This document shows positions 45,545-55,344 of a stretch of DNA of 64,000 nucleotides, piece after piece. The notes under the pieces were generated by a model that was not told where the DNA came from, ran no database searches, and saw nothing but the letters and a program-made list of their open reading frames with translations. Made by a program: the position numbers and the translations under genes. How positions within the stretch are numbered: position 1 is the first letter of the stretch; every line of letters begins with the position of its first letter. Origin of the DNA: Comamonadaceae bacterium (GTDB lineage: Bacteria; Pseudomonadota; Gammaproteobacteria; Burkholderiales; Burkholderiaceae_C). The stretch lies in the NCBI GenBank assembly GCA_027486555.1, contig JAIXOX010000084.1:1-64000 (forward strand). The letters run 5' to 3'.

Positions 45545-46510
45545 ATGCACATGCTCAAAACGCTTTTGGCCGCCACCTTTGGCCTGGCCGCACTGGTCTC
45601 GCCAGCCAGCGCCGAATACCCGGACAAGCCCATTCGCATGGTGGTGGGCTATGCGCCTGGCGGGGCGGCTGACAAATTGGTGCGCCCCATCACCGACCGG
45701 CTGTCGCGCATTTTCAAGCAACCCTTTGTGGTGGATTACAAGCCGGGTGCCGGTGCGGCTTTGGCCGCCGAAATCACAGCCAAAGCGCCTGCCGATGGCT
45801 ACACCTTTCACATCACAGACTCTGGGCCCATGACGATCTTGCCGCACATGCGCAAACTCGGTTATGACCCCTTGAGCAGCTTCACACCCCTGTCGATGGT
45901 GGGGGGCGGGGGTGTGGTGGTGGTGGTGTTGCCGACTTCCAAAGCGACGGACATGAAGTCCTTGGTCGAATTGGCCAAAAAAGACCCCAAAAACTGGAGT
46001 TATGGCACTTCCGGGGTGGGCGGTGTGGGGCATCTGGCGGGTGAACAATTCAAGGCCGCCGCGAAGCTGGACATTGGCCACATTCCTTACAAGGGGGGCA
46101 GTCCTGCCATCACCGAATTGCTCGGGGGGCATGTGCCGGTGTTGTTTTCATCGTTGGGCTCTGCGGCCTCTCACATTCAGTCCGGCAAATTGCGGGCCTT
46201 GGCCGACTCCTCCAGCAAGCGCAGTTCCATGTTTCCCGATGTGCCCACCATGGCCGAGGCCGGATTCCCAGGCTTTGATGCCAGCATTTGGTTTGGCATT
46301 GTCGGCCCGGCCGGTTTGCCCAAGGAGGTCATGGACAAATGGGTTCCGGCCTTGGCCAGTGTCTTGAAAGACCCTGAAGTGATCGCCGCCATCAAGCGCG
46401 AAGGCTACGACCCGATGCCGATGACGCCCCAGCAAACCACAGAACGCATCAAATCTGATTTTGAGTTGTGGGGCAAAACCGTCAGGAGCGCCAACATCAA
46501 GGCCGAATGA
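45545..46510 (+). CDS. Bug-type tripartite tricarboxylate receptor
   Basis: 321 residues with a signal peptide (cleaved near ASAEYP). YPDKPIRMVVGYAPGGAADK and PGAGAALAAEITAKAPADGY are Bug hallmarks, as is DVPTMAEAGFPGFD. It binds a carboxylate or other small ligand in the periplasm. No TctA/TctB membrane partners are nearby, which is normal for the expanded Bug family. Confidence 0.93.
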   Translation: MHMLKTLLAATFGLAALVSPASAEYPDKPIRMVVGYAPGGAADKLVRPITDRLSRIFKQPFVVDYKPGAGAALAAEITAKAPADGYTFHITDSGPMTILPHMRKLGYDPLSSFTPLSMVGGGGVVVVVLPTSKATDMKSLVELAKKDPKNWSYGTSGVGGVGHLAGEQFKAAAKLDIGHIPYKGGSPAITELLGGHVPVLFSSLGSAASHIQSGKLRALADSSSKRSSMFPDVPTMAEAGFPGFDASIWFGIVGPAGLPKEVMDKWVPALASVLKDPEVIAAIKREGYDPMPMTPQQTTERIKSDFELWGKTVRSANIKAE

Positions 46511-46569
46511 GTTCCCCGACCTGATCGCTTGCCGCCACAGCGGCAGGTCAGGGAGTCCCTGGACGAGGG

Positions 46570-47535
46570 TCAGGATTTTCCTGCCAACATGGCTTCCACC
46601 AACTCCTGTACGGCCAAGGCCTCTTCGGCCGTGGCCAGTTTGTGCGGCTGGCCCTTGAGCCACAAATCCACTTCGCTCAATTGACGCTGCAAGGCGCTGG
46701 TGCGCGGGTCCTCGGTGCGCCAGTCCAGGGCCTCCAACCAAGGTCCGCCGTCGGAACGCCACAGTTGAAAGAATTCACGAAACTGGTGGTTCATGCGGCT
46801 GCCGCGCACCGTGACTTCTTGTCGGTCGGGCTGTTGGCCGCCGGTGGTGGCCATGACCGTGACGGGCTTCCCATCGGCCGTGGTCAAGCGGGCCAGCATG
46901 TCCAGCTCGCACAGGGCAGGGTCTTGCGGGTAGCGCGGCAAGGCCTGCTGCAAAGTCAGCGGGCCTAAAAACCGTTCGGCCAAAAACAAGAAATGCGAAA
47001 TCACTTCGCGGGTGTAACCCCCCTCATCGCGCAAGCGCAGCCAGTCGGCGTCCTTTTGCCAAGCGCGGGGCCAGGCGGGGTAGTTCACCACGATGTCAAT
47101 GCCCAGCAGCTCACCCGTTTCACCTGCAGCAATGGCACGATTCAATTCTTCAAAGCCACGCGACGCAGCTTGGGTGAAGTTGACCACGCCCGGTAAACGC
47201 GCTTGGCTCAGTTGCGCGACCAGATCGCGGCTTTGCGCGTTGTCGGTGCCCAGGGGTTTCTCCATGAATACGCCCTGCCCTGCTGCTGCGGCCTGCAAGG
47301 CGTAGGTTTTGCGTGGGCCTGGCGGGCAAGCCAGGTACACCACATCCGCCCCGGCCATGGCGGCCAGCGCGTTGGCTGCGACGTGCACACCTGGGGCCAT
47401 CTCCAGAGTTTTGGCCACCGATGCGGGCGAAGGGTCCCAAACGCCGCACACCTCAAAGGCGGGATGCTGCAAGGCGTTTTCCAGCATGCGGCGGCCCATG
47501 ATGCCCAGCCCGATGATGGCGATTTTGTGTGTCAT
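46570..47535 (-). CDS. Gfo/Idh/MocA family oxidoreductase
   Basis: 321 residues. The N-terminal Rossmann fold IAIIGLGIMGRRMLENAL binds NAD(P), VYLACPPGPRKTYALQAAAA and VFMEKPLGTD (the conserved EKP) follow, and a C-terminal substrate domain completes it. Substrates are often sugars or inositols, here undetermined. It is convergent with the Bug gene and divergent from the M20 peptidase. Confidence 0.9.
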   Translation of the reverse strand: MTHKIAIIGLGIMGRRMLENALQHPAFEVCGVWDPSPASVAKTLEMAPGVHVAANALAAMAGADVVYLACPPGPRKTYALQAAAAGQGVFMEKPLGTDNAQSRDLVAQLSQARLPGVVNFTQAASRGFEELNRAIAAGETGELLGIDIVVNYPAWPRAWQKDADWLRLRDEGGYTREVISHFLFLAERFLGPLTLQQALPRYPQDPALCELDMLARLTTADGKPVTVMATTGGQQPDRQEVTVRGSRMNHQFREFFQLWRSDGGPWLEALDWRTEDPRTSALQRQLSEVDLWLKGQPHKLATAEEALAVQELVEAMLAGKS

Positions 47536-47706
47536 GTTTTTCTCCTGTGGATCGCAAGCTTAGCAAGGCGGCCGCACACGCGTGTCGCCTTTGCAATGCC
47601 CCGTGCTGAGCAGACCCACTTGAGCTGGTGCTGTCGCGAATGCTGCTGACTGGCTGCACCTAAAGACGTTAAATGACCTGATTCATCCATCACTGAGGAG
47701 ATCGTC

Positions 47707-49032
47707 ATGGTGCTTTCGCATTGGGTTCGCCATTCCATCCGCCCCGCAGCCAAGCTGCTGCTGGCCGCCAGTTGCAGCGTTGTGGCACTGATGCCCACAT
47801 GGGCGCAGACCCAGACCGACCCTGCCAAGGCCCGTGTTCAAACCATGGCCCAAGCCCAGATGCCTGCGCTGCTGGACACCCTCAAAACGCTGGTCTCCAT
47901 CGAATCAGGCAGCCGGGATCTGGAAGGACTTGAAAAAATCAGTCAGCTGATTGGAAACCGTTTGCAGCAACTGGGCATGGAGGTCAAAACCATTCCCACC
48001 CAGGCCCCGGACTTTCACCCCCAACTCAAAGGGGCCAAGTTAGGCTCGGTGGTGATGGGCACCAAAAAAGGCAAGGGCCAAAAGAAAGTGCTGATGATCG
48101 CGCACATGGACACGGTTTATTTGAAAGGCATGGTGGCCAAACAACCTTTCCGCATCGATGGCAACCGGGCTTATGGCTTGGCCATTTCGGACGACAAAGG
48201 GGGTGTGGCCTTGATTTTGCACACCGTGCAGATGCTGCAGGATTTGGGTTTTGACGATTACGCCGAGCTGGCCGTGGCCATCAACGGCGACGAAGAAGTG
48301 GGCTCGGCGGGCTCCAGCGCCTTGCTGGTGCGTTTGGGCGAGGAATACGATGCTGTGATGTCTTTTGAAGGCGGCGGCGTGGACAAAGACATGGTGCGCC
48401 TGGCCACCAGCAGCATTGCCATTGTGGAAATGAAAGTCAGTGGCAAAGCCTCTCATGCCGGGGCCAACCCCGAAGGCGGGCGCAACGCTGTGTATGAATT
48501 GGCGCACCAGATGCTCAAGACCCGCAATTTTGGCGATCCGGCCAAGGGGCTCAAGATCAACTGGACCGTGGCCCGTGGTGGTGATGTCCGCAATGTGATT
48601 CCGGCTGCAGCCAGCGCCATTGCCGATGTGCGATCGCTGTCCAACAAAGACCTTGACCTGATGGAGGCCAGCCTGAAAGAAGCCATCAAGGACAAGCTGA
48701 TCCCGGACACCCAAATTGATTTGAGCTTCTACAGAAGCCGCCCAGCCTTTGAAGCCACACAGGCCTCGCGGGTCATGGCCCAGCATGCCTTGGGCATTTT
48801 TCAGGAAATTGGCCAAAGCCTGCTGGTGCAAGAGCGTGCCACCGGTGGGGGCACAGATGCCGCATTTGCGGGCTTGCGCCCGAAAGGTGGCGTGCTGGAG
48901 AGTTTTGGTCTGCGCGGCTTTGGGGCCCACTCGAACGACGACGAGTACATCTTCATCGACTCGATCGCGCCACGGCTGTATTTGTCCACACGCATGGTGA
49001 TGGATGTGGGCAGCGGCAAAGTCAAATGGTGA
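47707..49032 (+). CDS. M20 family metallopeptidase, glutamate carboxypeptidase-like
   Basis: 441 residues with a signal peptide ending near PTWAQTQ, so periplasmic. Metal ligands are seen in LMIAHMDTVY (His, Asp), ISDDKGGVA (Asp), NGDEEVGSAGS (catalytic and metal Glu) and the C-terminal GFGAHSNDDEYI (His). The dimerisation domain carries GKASHAGANPEGGRNAVYEL. It resembles carboxypeptidase G2, which removes C-terminal Glu; the real substrate is unknown. Confidence 0.9.
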   Translation: MVLSHWVRHSIRPAAKLLLAASCSVVALMPTWAQTQTDPAKARVQTMAQAQMPALLDTLKTLVSIESGSRDLEGLEKISQLIGNRLQQLGMEVKTIPTQAPDFHPQLKGAKLGSVVMGTKKGKGQKKVLMIAHMDTVYLKGMVAKQPFRIDGNRAYGLAISDDKGGVALILHTVQMLQDLGFDDYAELAVAINGDEEVGSAGSSALLVRLGEEYDAVMSFEGGGVDKDMVRLATSSIAIVEMKVSGKASHAGANPEGGRNAVYELAHQMLKTRNFGDPAKGLKINWTVARGGDVRNVIPAAASAIADVRSLSNKDLDLMEASLKEAIKDKLIPDTQIDLSFYRSRPAFEATQASRVMAQHALGIFQEIGQSLLVQERATGGGTDAAFAGLRPKGGVLESFGLRGFGAHSNDDEYIFIDSIAPRLYLSTRMVMDVGSGKVKW

Positions 49033-49078
49033 TCCAGCTTGCTCAGGTCTGCGCGTGCAGGCCTGTGCAAGCACCCGT

Positions 49079-49858
49079 TCAGCGGGCCTGAAACTGCGGT
49101 GCTCTGCGTTCGGTCATGGCTTGAACGCCTTCTTTGAAATCTTCGGTTTTGAACTGCCAGTTTTGCTCGGCACTTTCATGCGCTACGGCTTGCTGCAGTT
49201 GCTCGACCAAACCCTGGCGCAGAGTGGCCCGTGTGGACTGAACCGACAGCGGGGCCGAGACAGCGATTTCATGAGCGAGTTTCAAGGCCTCGGCACGCAC
49301 ATCGGATTGGGCCACCAGCAGGTCGGCCAGTCCCATGTCCAGCGCTTCCTGGCCGCCAATGCGCCGGCCCGTGAAAAACAGCAAATTGGCTTTTTGAATC
49401 CCCACCAGGCGCGGCAAAGTGACCGACAGACCAAAGCCGGGATGAAAGCCCAGACGGTTGAAGTTGGCCGTGAAGCGGGCTTCGGGGCAGGTGACCCGAA
49501 AATCGGCCACCAAGGCCAAGCCCAGTCCGCCACCCACAGCAGCCCCCTGAATGGCCGCCACGATCGGTTTGCGGCAAGAAAAAATCCGGATGGCTTCGAA
49601 ATACAAAGGATTGGTGCCTGGATTTTCAGGGCGGCTGATTTTGTCGTCCGGGCTGTTGAAATTGGCACCTGCACAAAACGCAGTGCCCTGCGACGCCAGC
49701 ACAATGGCCCGGCACTGCGGGTTCTGATCCAGGGCTTCAAAGGTATTGGCGATTTGCTGGATCAGCTCAAAGTCGAAAAAATTGTGAGGCGGGCGGCAAA
49801 TTTCCACCAAGGTCACATGTTGGTCGTGTGTGATGTTCAGATCGGGGGTGGTGCTCAT
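49079..49858 (-). CDS. Enoyl-CoA hydratase/isomerase family protein
   Basis: 259 residues. The crotonase fold shows NTFEALDQNPQCRAIVLASQ, FCAGANFNSPD (oxyanion hole) and AAIQGAAVGGGLGLALVADF (second oxyanion-hole loop). One of the usual catalytic Glu residues is not obvious, so hydratase activity is likely but not certain. Last gene of a six-gene acyl-CoA operon running from 55196. Confidence 0.9.
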   Translation of the reverse strand: MSTTPDLNITHDQHVTLVEICRPPHNFFDFELIQQIANTFEALDQNPQCRAIVLASQGTAFCAGANFNSPDDKISRPENPGTNPLYFEAIRIFSCRKPIVAAIQGAAVGGGLGLALVADFRVTCPEARFTANFNRLGFHPGFGLSVTLPRLVGIQKANLLFFTGRRIGGQEALDMGLADLLVAQSDVRAEALKLAHEIAVSAPLSVQSTRATLRQGLVEQLQQAVAHESAEQNWQFKTEDFKEGVQAMTERRAPQFQAR

Positions 49859-49891
49859 GATGGGGTCCTGTCGAGTGGGGGATGAGAGTCG

Positions 49892-51112
49892 TCAATCGCT
49901 TTTCAAAATGACACCTTGATCGGCCAGTGCATGGATTTGATCGGGGCTGTAACCCAAGTCGGACAAGATGGTGTGCGTGTCCTGGCCCAGACGGTGTGCC
50001 TGATGGCGCACCTTGGCCGGTGTTTTGGCAAATTTGACGGTAGGTCGCACATAGCGAATGGCCCCAACGTCAGGGTGCACCGTGTCCTCAAACAGGCCCA
50101 CGGCTTGCAATTGGGGGTGTGCAGGCAAGTCCTCCATGGCGTAGATCGGGGTGGCCGGAATGTCCAGACGGTCGCAAATCTCAATCCATTCGGCGGTGGT
50201 TTTGGTGGCTGTGATTTGGTGCAAAGCGGCGTACAACCCTTTGATGTTGGCATTGCGTGTGACGCGGTTGCTCACCCCCAATGACTGGCCCAGAGCCTCC
50301 TGGCCGGCGTCTTTGAAAAAACTTTCCCAATGGTGGTTGGTGTAGGGCAGCATGGCAATGAAGCCATCGCGCGTGGGACTGGGTTGACGTCCACCACCCA
50401 GCACGCGGCTGTAGCCAGCGCTTTGAGTGGCAGGGTTGCGGGTCAGTCCCCCCAGGTGCTCTGCCAGTGTGAAGGCCACCATGGTCTCTAACATGGGCAC
50501 TTCCACATATTGCCCCTGACCACTGCGCGACTTGGCCAGCAAGGCGGCCAAAACGGCATTGACCAAAACCATGCCCGTGGTTTTGTCGGCCACCAAAGTC
50601 GAGACATAGTCGGGCCGGTCACGGCCAAGGCTGTTGACACTGGCTAAGCCGCAAGCGGCCTGAATGATGTCGTCAAAAGCAGGGCGGTCCTTGTCGGGGC
50701 CATCTTGGTCAAAACCTGTGGCCGCGCAATAGACAATTTGCGGGTTGGCTTGGGCCACGGCTTCGTAACCAAAACCGAGTTTTTCAATGGCCGACACCCG
50801 CATGTTGTGCACCAGCACATCCACCCGCGGAATCAATCGCCGCAAAATGGCCTTGCCTTGCTCAGACTTCAAGTCCAGGGCCATGGATTGTTTGTTGCGG
50901 TTGATGGCCAGATAAATGGAGCTCATGCTGGGCGAGAGGTTCACGCCGTTGGAGCGCATCAAGTCGCCTTCAAGGCTTTCGACCTTGATGACCTCTGCGC
51001 CGTAATCGCCCAGAATTTGTGTCGCCAGAGGACCCAAAACAACCGAGGTCAGGTCCAGTATGCGAATACCCGTCAAAGGCCCATCAGACAAGTCCATCTT
51101 GGCGTCGTTCAT
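49892..51112 (-). CDS. Class III CoA transferase (CaiB/Frc family)
   Basis: 406 residues. GIRILDLTSVVLGPLATQIL, YGAEVIKVES and INRNKQSMALDLKSEQGKAI mark the family, and the catalytic Asp lies in the DRPAFDDIIQAACG region. It would activate a carboxylic acid by CoA transfer, providing substrates for the acyl-CoA dehydrogenases of this operon. ATG 51112 overlaps the SDR stop by four bases; the longer frame to 51160 is within the SDR gene. Confidence 0.92.
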   Translation of the reverse strand: MNDAKMDLSDGPLTGIRILDLTSVVLGPLATQILGDYGAEVIKVESLEGDLMRSNGVNLSPSMSSIYLAINRNKQSMALDLKSEQGKAILRRLIPRVDVLVHNMRVSAIEKLGFGYEAVAQANPQIVYCAATGFDQDGPDKDRPAFDDIIQAACGLASVNSLGRDRPDYVSTLVADKTTGMVLVNAVLAALLAKSRSGQGQYVEVPMLETMVAFTLAEHLGGLTRNPATQSAGYSRVLGGGRQPSPTRDGFIAMLPYTNHHWESFFKDAGQEALGQSLGVSNRVTRNANIKGLYAALHQITATKTTAEWIEICDRLDIPATPIYAMEDLPAHPQLQAVGLFEDTVHPDVGAIRYVRPTVKFAKTPAKVRHQAHRLGQDTHTILSDLGYSPDQIHALADQGVILKSD

Positions 51113-51984
51113 GCTTTGTTTTTCTTGGGTTTGAGGCTGTCCCAGGTGCTGTCCGGCCATTGCTGCATGTTGAAGGCCGATGGGCCTGCAGCGCCTTGCA
51201 GCATTCGGCCGCCGTCGATGGTCACGGCCTCTCCCGTGATGAAGGCGGCACTGTCAGAAATCAGGTACACACACAGGTCGGCCAACTCGTGGTGCTGACC
51301 CACCCGGCGAAGCGCCACACCGTCTTCGATGGGCGCTTGCCCAATGCGCTCTTGCGGCATCAGGCGAGACCAGGCCCCTTCGGTTGGAAAGGGCCCAGGC
51401 ACCACCCCCACGGTGCGAATGCCGTAGGGCCCCCATTCGACCGCCAGGCTTTTGATCATGGCCAAAGCACCGGCCTTGGCCATGGCCGATGGCACCGTGA
51501 AGGGCATGCCGGTCAGGGCCGACTGGGTCAGGATGGACATGACCGTGCCTGGCCGACCGGCCTCGATCCATCGGCGACCCACGTCCATGGTGCAATAGGC
51601 CGAGCCCTTGAGCACGATGTCGACCACCGCATCAAAGGCACGGGTGGACAGGCGTTCGGTTCGGGCCAAAAAATTGCCCGCCGCATTGTTGAGCAACACA
51701 TCCAGCGGTGCTTTGGCCCAGATGGCGTCCATCATGGCTTGCACCGCCTGTGCATCCCGCACGTCGCAAACATGCGTCTCTATGTCCACACCCAAGGTGT
51801 TTTTGAACTCTTGGGCCGTTTGGCTCAACACGTCCGGCCGTCGGCCACAAATCACCAAGTCTGCACCCAAAGCCACATAACGCTGACCAATGCTTTTGCC
51901 CAAGCCGGTGCCACCACCCGTGATCAGGATGCGCTTGCCCGCCAGCAAATCGGGTCTGTACATCGACATGCCCGGGGCTTTCAT
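51109..51984 (-). CDS. SDR, 2,4-dienoyl-CoA reductase-like
   Basis: 291 residues. Cofactor motif TGGGTGLGKSIGQRY, NNAAGNF, and PFTVPSAMAKAGALAMIKSL followed by EWGPYGIRTVGVVPGPFPTE. The usual Tyr of YxxxK is replaced, as in peroxisomal-type 2,4-dienoyl-CoA reductases, which supports a reductase of unsaturated acyl-CoA. Its stop overlaps the CoA transferase start, and its start overlaps the Bug gene stop. Confidence 0.9.
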   Translation of the reverse strand: MKAPGMSMYRPDLLAGKRILITGGGTGLGKSIGQRYVALGADLVICGRRPDVLSQTAQEFKNTLGVDIETHVCDVRDAQAVQAMMDAIWAKAPLDVLLNNAAGNFLARTERLSTRAFDAVVDIVLKGSAYCTMDVGRRWIEAGRPGTVMSILTQSALTGMPFTVPSAMAKAGALAMIKSLAVEWGPYGIRTVGVVPGPFPTEGAWSRLMPQERIGQAPIEDGVALRRVGQHHELADLCVYLISDSAAFITGEAVTIDGGRMLQGAAGPSAFNMQQWPDSTWDSLKPKKNKA

Positions 51985-52958
51985 TCAGGCTGCATTCCGG
52001 CCATTTTGGAAATGCGGGTGAACCGCTCCAACTCGTCTTGCTGGAATTTCAGCATCGAATCACCAAAGTAAGGCATGCTGTCTGAGCCGGAAGCTTTGTT
52101 GAAGTCCATGCCCTCACGCGAATCCCTGACTTTGACCAAGGCCTCGATGAGTTTTTTCTTGACGGCTTCGGGTGTGCCGGCCTTGACGTAAAACGATGTC
52201 CAGGAGTAGTTCACATATTCGGGGAAACCGCTGTCAATGAACGTCGGCACGCTGGGAAAATCCGGGTGTCTTTTTTCACCAGACACGGCCAGTGCCTTGA
52301 GCTTTCCTGACTTGATCAAAGCCGCAGCCCCGCCCAGATCGGCAATGCCCACATCCAATTGTTCACCCATCAAGTCGGTGAAAATTTGCGCACCACCCTT
52401 GTAGGTGATGTGGTTGAACTTCACGTCGGCCATGTTGGAAAACCACTCCCCTGCCAAACGATAACCTGCCGAATAGTTGGCCAGGCTCAAAGGTTTGCTG
52501 GGGTTCTTTTTGGCGTGCTCGACCACGTCTTTTAGATTGTTGAACTTGGAGTTGCCTGACACCACCCAGACATTCATGTTGCGTGACAGACCGGCCAAAG
52601 GCGTCAAGTCGGTCATGGGGTTGTAGGGCAAGTTTTTGATGCTGATGGGATTGACCGAGATGGGTGAATTGCTGGCCAACAAAATCGCGTGACCATCGGC
52701 AGGCAGGGCCAGCAAGGCCTGTACCGAAATGATGCCACTGGCACCCGGTTTGTTTTCAACCGAGGCTGACTGGCCCAATTGCTTGGCCAGTCGATCGCCA
52801 AAAAAGCGGGCCGAGGTGTCCGAGCCGCTGCCCGCAGTGAAGGGGACAAAAATGCGAAATGGCTTGGACGGAAAGTCTTTGTCTTGAGCCACAGCCGCCG
52901 TGGACAGGGCCATGGCCAACGTCAAAGCGCAGCCGGTGAGAAAGTTTCGCTTGAGCAT
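51981..52958 (-). CDS. Bug-type tripartite tricarboxylate receptor
   Basis: 325 residues with a signal peptide (FLTGCALTLAMALSTAAVAQ). FPSKPFRIFVPFTAGSGSDT, ENKPGASGIISVQALLALPA and DFPSVPTFIDSGFPEYVNYS are Bug features. It is embedded in the acyl-CoA operon with 4-base overlap to the SDR gene, which suggests that it captures the compound degraded by the neighbours. Confidence 0.93.
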   Translation of the reverse strand: MLKRNFLTGCALTLAMALSTAAVAQDKDFPSKPFRIFVPFTAGSGSDTSARFFGDRLAKQLGQSASVENKPGASGIISVQALLALPADGHAILLASNSPISVNPISIKNLPYNPMTDLTPLAGLSRNMNVWVVSGNSKFNNLKDVVEHAKKNPSKPLSLANYSAGYRLAGEWFSNMADVKFNHITYKGGAQIFTDLMGEQLDVGIADLGGAAALIKSGKLKALAVSGEKRHPDFPSVPTFIDSGFPEYVNYSWTSFYVKAGTPEAVKKKLIEALVKVRDSREGMDFNKASGSDSMPYFGDSMLKFQQDELERFTRISKMAGMQPE

Positions 52959-52986
52959 GTTTTTGTCTCCTGGGTCAGTTGAAAAA

Positions 52987-54048
52987 TCACAAACGCGTGA
53001 GGAAAGGCCACAGCATGTTGGCCCCTTGTTTCAAAGCCATCTCGCCAATGCGAGTCTGCCAATGGGTTTCGTTGCCAAACTCGTCACGCCAAGCCCAGAG
53101 TCTGCGTGTCAAGTGGTGTAGGTTGTGCTCGCGGGTAAAGCCCATGGCCCCATGCACTTGGTGTGCAATCTCTGCGCCTTTGCCTGCTGCTTCACCGGCT
53201 CTGGACTTGGCCACCGCCACAGCAAAGTCTGAAGGCCCATCCTCTGAGGCCTCAACGGCCGCATCCACAGCGGCAGCGCTGGCAGCCACATGGCCAGCCA
53301 AAACTGCCAGCATGTGCTGCACGGCCTGAAATTTGCCAATGGGGCGGCCAAACTGAACACGGTCATTGGCGTACTGCAGGCTGTAGGCCAAAGCGCGTTG
53401 CAAGGCACCGGCCATTTGCACCGACCGCATCAAAGCCCCTTCGCACAAGAGCCGCTCGTTCGCTTGCGCCAGGGGTGCGACTGCGGCGCAAGGGGTGTTA
53501 TGAAAATTGAAATCAATGCGCGGTTCACCGGCCAGATTTTTGACCGATGTGTGGGCCACCGTGGCCAGCGCCTGACGCTCGACCCGCACCACACAAGGCT
53601 CGCCATCTCGATGGGCGACCAGCACCAAATGGTCGCAAGACAAGCCCCAAGGCACGCGGTGAGCCGGGCCCGACAAGCGGGTTTGTTCGCCGTCACCTTG
53701 GAGCTGCAAATGGTCTTTGGCGTGGGCCACGCTGACCGATAAAACGCCCTCGGGCACGCTCAGGCCTGCTGCAGACAACAAGCGCCCCGCCAAAAAAGTT
53801 TCGGCCAGTGGCACCGGAGCCCCATGGAAGGCGCTGCGCCGCAAGACAAACAGCGCATCGGCGTAACTCAGGCCGCTGCCGCCTTGTTCTTCACTCAGGC
53901 AAGCCTGGGGCAATCCCACCTCTTGCAGTGCCTGCCAAAGGGCTTGGGGCCAAGTGCCTTGCTCGCTCGACATGAAGACTTCTTTGAGGCAATGGGCCTC
54001 ACAAATGCGGTCAACTGTTTTTTCAAGATCGTCACGAATATCGCTCAT
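52987..54048 (-). CDS. Acyl-CoA dehydrogenase, small-type subunit
   Basis: 353 residues, shorter than the partner. The middle domain is reduced; the C-terminal flavin domain reads RALAYSLQYANDRVQFGRPI, FQAVQHMLA and QVHGAMGFTREHNLHHLTRR. Such a short form paired with a full-length one resembles the PimC/PimD or heteromeric ACAD arrangement, so the two probably form one enzyme. Its start overlaps the partner stop by four bases. Confidence 0.9.
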   Translation of the reverse strand: MSDIRDDLEKTVDRICEAHCLKEVFMSSEQGTWPQALWQALQEVGLPQACLSEEQGGSGLSYADALFVLRRSAFHGAPVPLAETFLAGRLLSAAGLSVPEGVLSVSVAHAKDHLQLQGDGEQTRLSGPAHRVPWGLSCDHLVLVAHRDGEPCVVRVERQALATVAHTSVKNLAGEPRIDFNFHNTPCAAVAPLAQANERLLCEGALMRSVQMAGALQRALAYSLQYANDRVQFGRPIGKFQAVQHMLAVLAGHVAASAAAVDAAVEASEDGPSDFAVAVAKSRAGEAAGKGAEIAHQVHGAMGFTREHNLHHLTRRLWAWRDEFGNETHWQTRIGEMALKQGANMLWPFLTRL

Positions 54049-55196
54049 CGCAGTCCCAATCCTTTGGCAATCATTCCACGCAAAATTTCCCGGGTTCCCC
54101 CGCGGATGGTGAAGCCGGGAGCCTTCAACATGTTCATGCCCAACAAGGCATCAAAATCGCAGCTGTCGTTGTCCATCACCGGTTCGGTGGCAATCAGCTG
54201 GCGAAATATTTCCGGAATTTCACGCTCAAATGCGGTGCCAATGTCTTTGACCAAGGCCGCTTCAAGAATGGGTTTTTGGCCCTGTGTCAGCATGCCCGCC
54301 ACAGACGTAGACATGCGCCGCAAGGTGGTCAAGTGCGCCACAAAGCGACCAATTTCATTGACCGTCCTCGCATCGGCTTGGTCGCCCAGTTTTTCCATCG
54401 ACGCCAGCAGCAACTGGTAGGTGCTCAAAAAGCGGTCCGGCCCCGATCGCTCGAAGGCCAATTCGCTGGTCACCATGTTCCAGCCGCCGCCCACTTCGCC
54501 CACCACCATGTCATCGGGGACAAAGCATTCGTCAAACACCACCTCATTCCAGTCGTGTGCCCCATAGATGTTCAAGATGGGGCTCAGGCTCAAACCGGGT
54601 GATTTCAAATCGACGATGAATTGGGTCATGCCCGCATGGCGGTCTTCTTCTTTGGGGGCTGTGCGCACCAAGGCAATGAGGTAATGCGCGCGGTGGGCGC
54701 TGCTGGTCCAGACCTTGGTGCCCGAGAGGCTCCAGCCGCCTTCGACTTTGACGGCCTTGCTTCTGACGGCTGCCAGGTCAGAGCCCGAATCGGGCTCGCT
54801 CATGCCAATGGCAAAAAAGCATTCGCCCGCTGCAATTTGGGGCAAGATCAAGCGGCGTGCACGCTCGCTGCCATGGCGCAAAATCTGGTTGCCGCTTTGT
54901 CGGTCAGCCACCCAATGCGCCCCTACAGGAGCGCCGCCAGCCAGCATCTCTTCGGTCATCACATACCGCTCCAGGGCGGTGCGTTCCTGGCCTCCGTATT
55001 GGCGGGGCCACACCATGCCGATGTAGCCGGCCTGCCCACATTTGCGGCTGAATTCGGCATCGCCTTCAGACCAGGAATTTTTGCGTGGCGTGAAGCTCCC
55101 CGCATCCATTTCGCGTTGAAGAAATGCCCGAACCTGCTGTCGCAACAACTGCGCACTTTCGGGCATCGTCACTGCAGGAAATACAAAATCATGCAT
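54045..55196 (-). CDS. Acyl-CoA dehydrogenase, large-type subunit
   Basis: 383 residues. GYIGMVWPRQYGGQERTALE, FFAIGMSEPDSGSDLAAVRS (FAD/substrate domain), WSLSGTKVWTSSAHRAHYLI and the C-terminal GTREILRGMIAKGLGL are typical. First gene of the six-gene operon. ATG 55196 gives MHDFVFPAV; the frame to 55217 adds seven residues. Confidence 0.93.
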   Translation of the reverse strand: MHDFVFPAVTMPESAQLLRQQVRAFLQREMDAGSFTPRKNSWSEGDAEFSRKCGQAGYIGMVWPRQYGGQERTALERYVMTEEMLAGGAPVGAHWVADRQSGNQILRHGSERARRLILPQIAAGECFFAIGMSEPDSGSDLAAVRSKAVKVEGGWSLSGTKVWTSSAHRAHYLIALVRTAPKEEDRHAGMTQFIVDLKSPGLSLSPILNIYGAHDWNEVVFDECFVPDDMVVGEVGGGWNMVTSELAFERSGPDRFLSTYQLLLASMEKLGDQADARTVNEIGRFVAHLTTLRRMSTSVAGMLTQGQKPILEAALVKDIGTAFEREIPEIFRQLIATEPVMDNDSCDFDALLGMNMLKAPGFTIRGGTREILRGMIAKGLGLR

Positions 55197-55344
55197 GTCT
55201 CTACTTTCGCCGATCAATGAAACTCAGTCCATCTTGATGCTTTAAATGGCCAAGTCAAGGCAGACCGAGACAAATAGGCGACTCCAAACCCGCGTGGATG
55301 CGAGATGATGAAGCTCCCAGTTTCACTCACATGAAGGACCCCTC

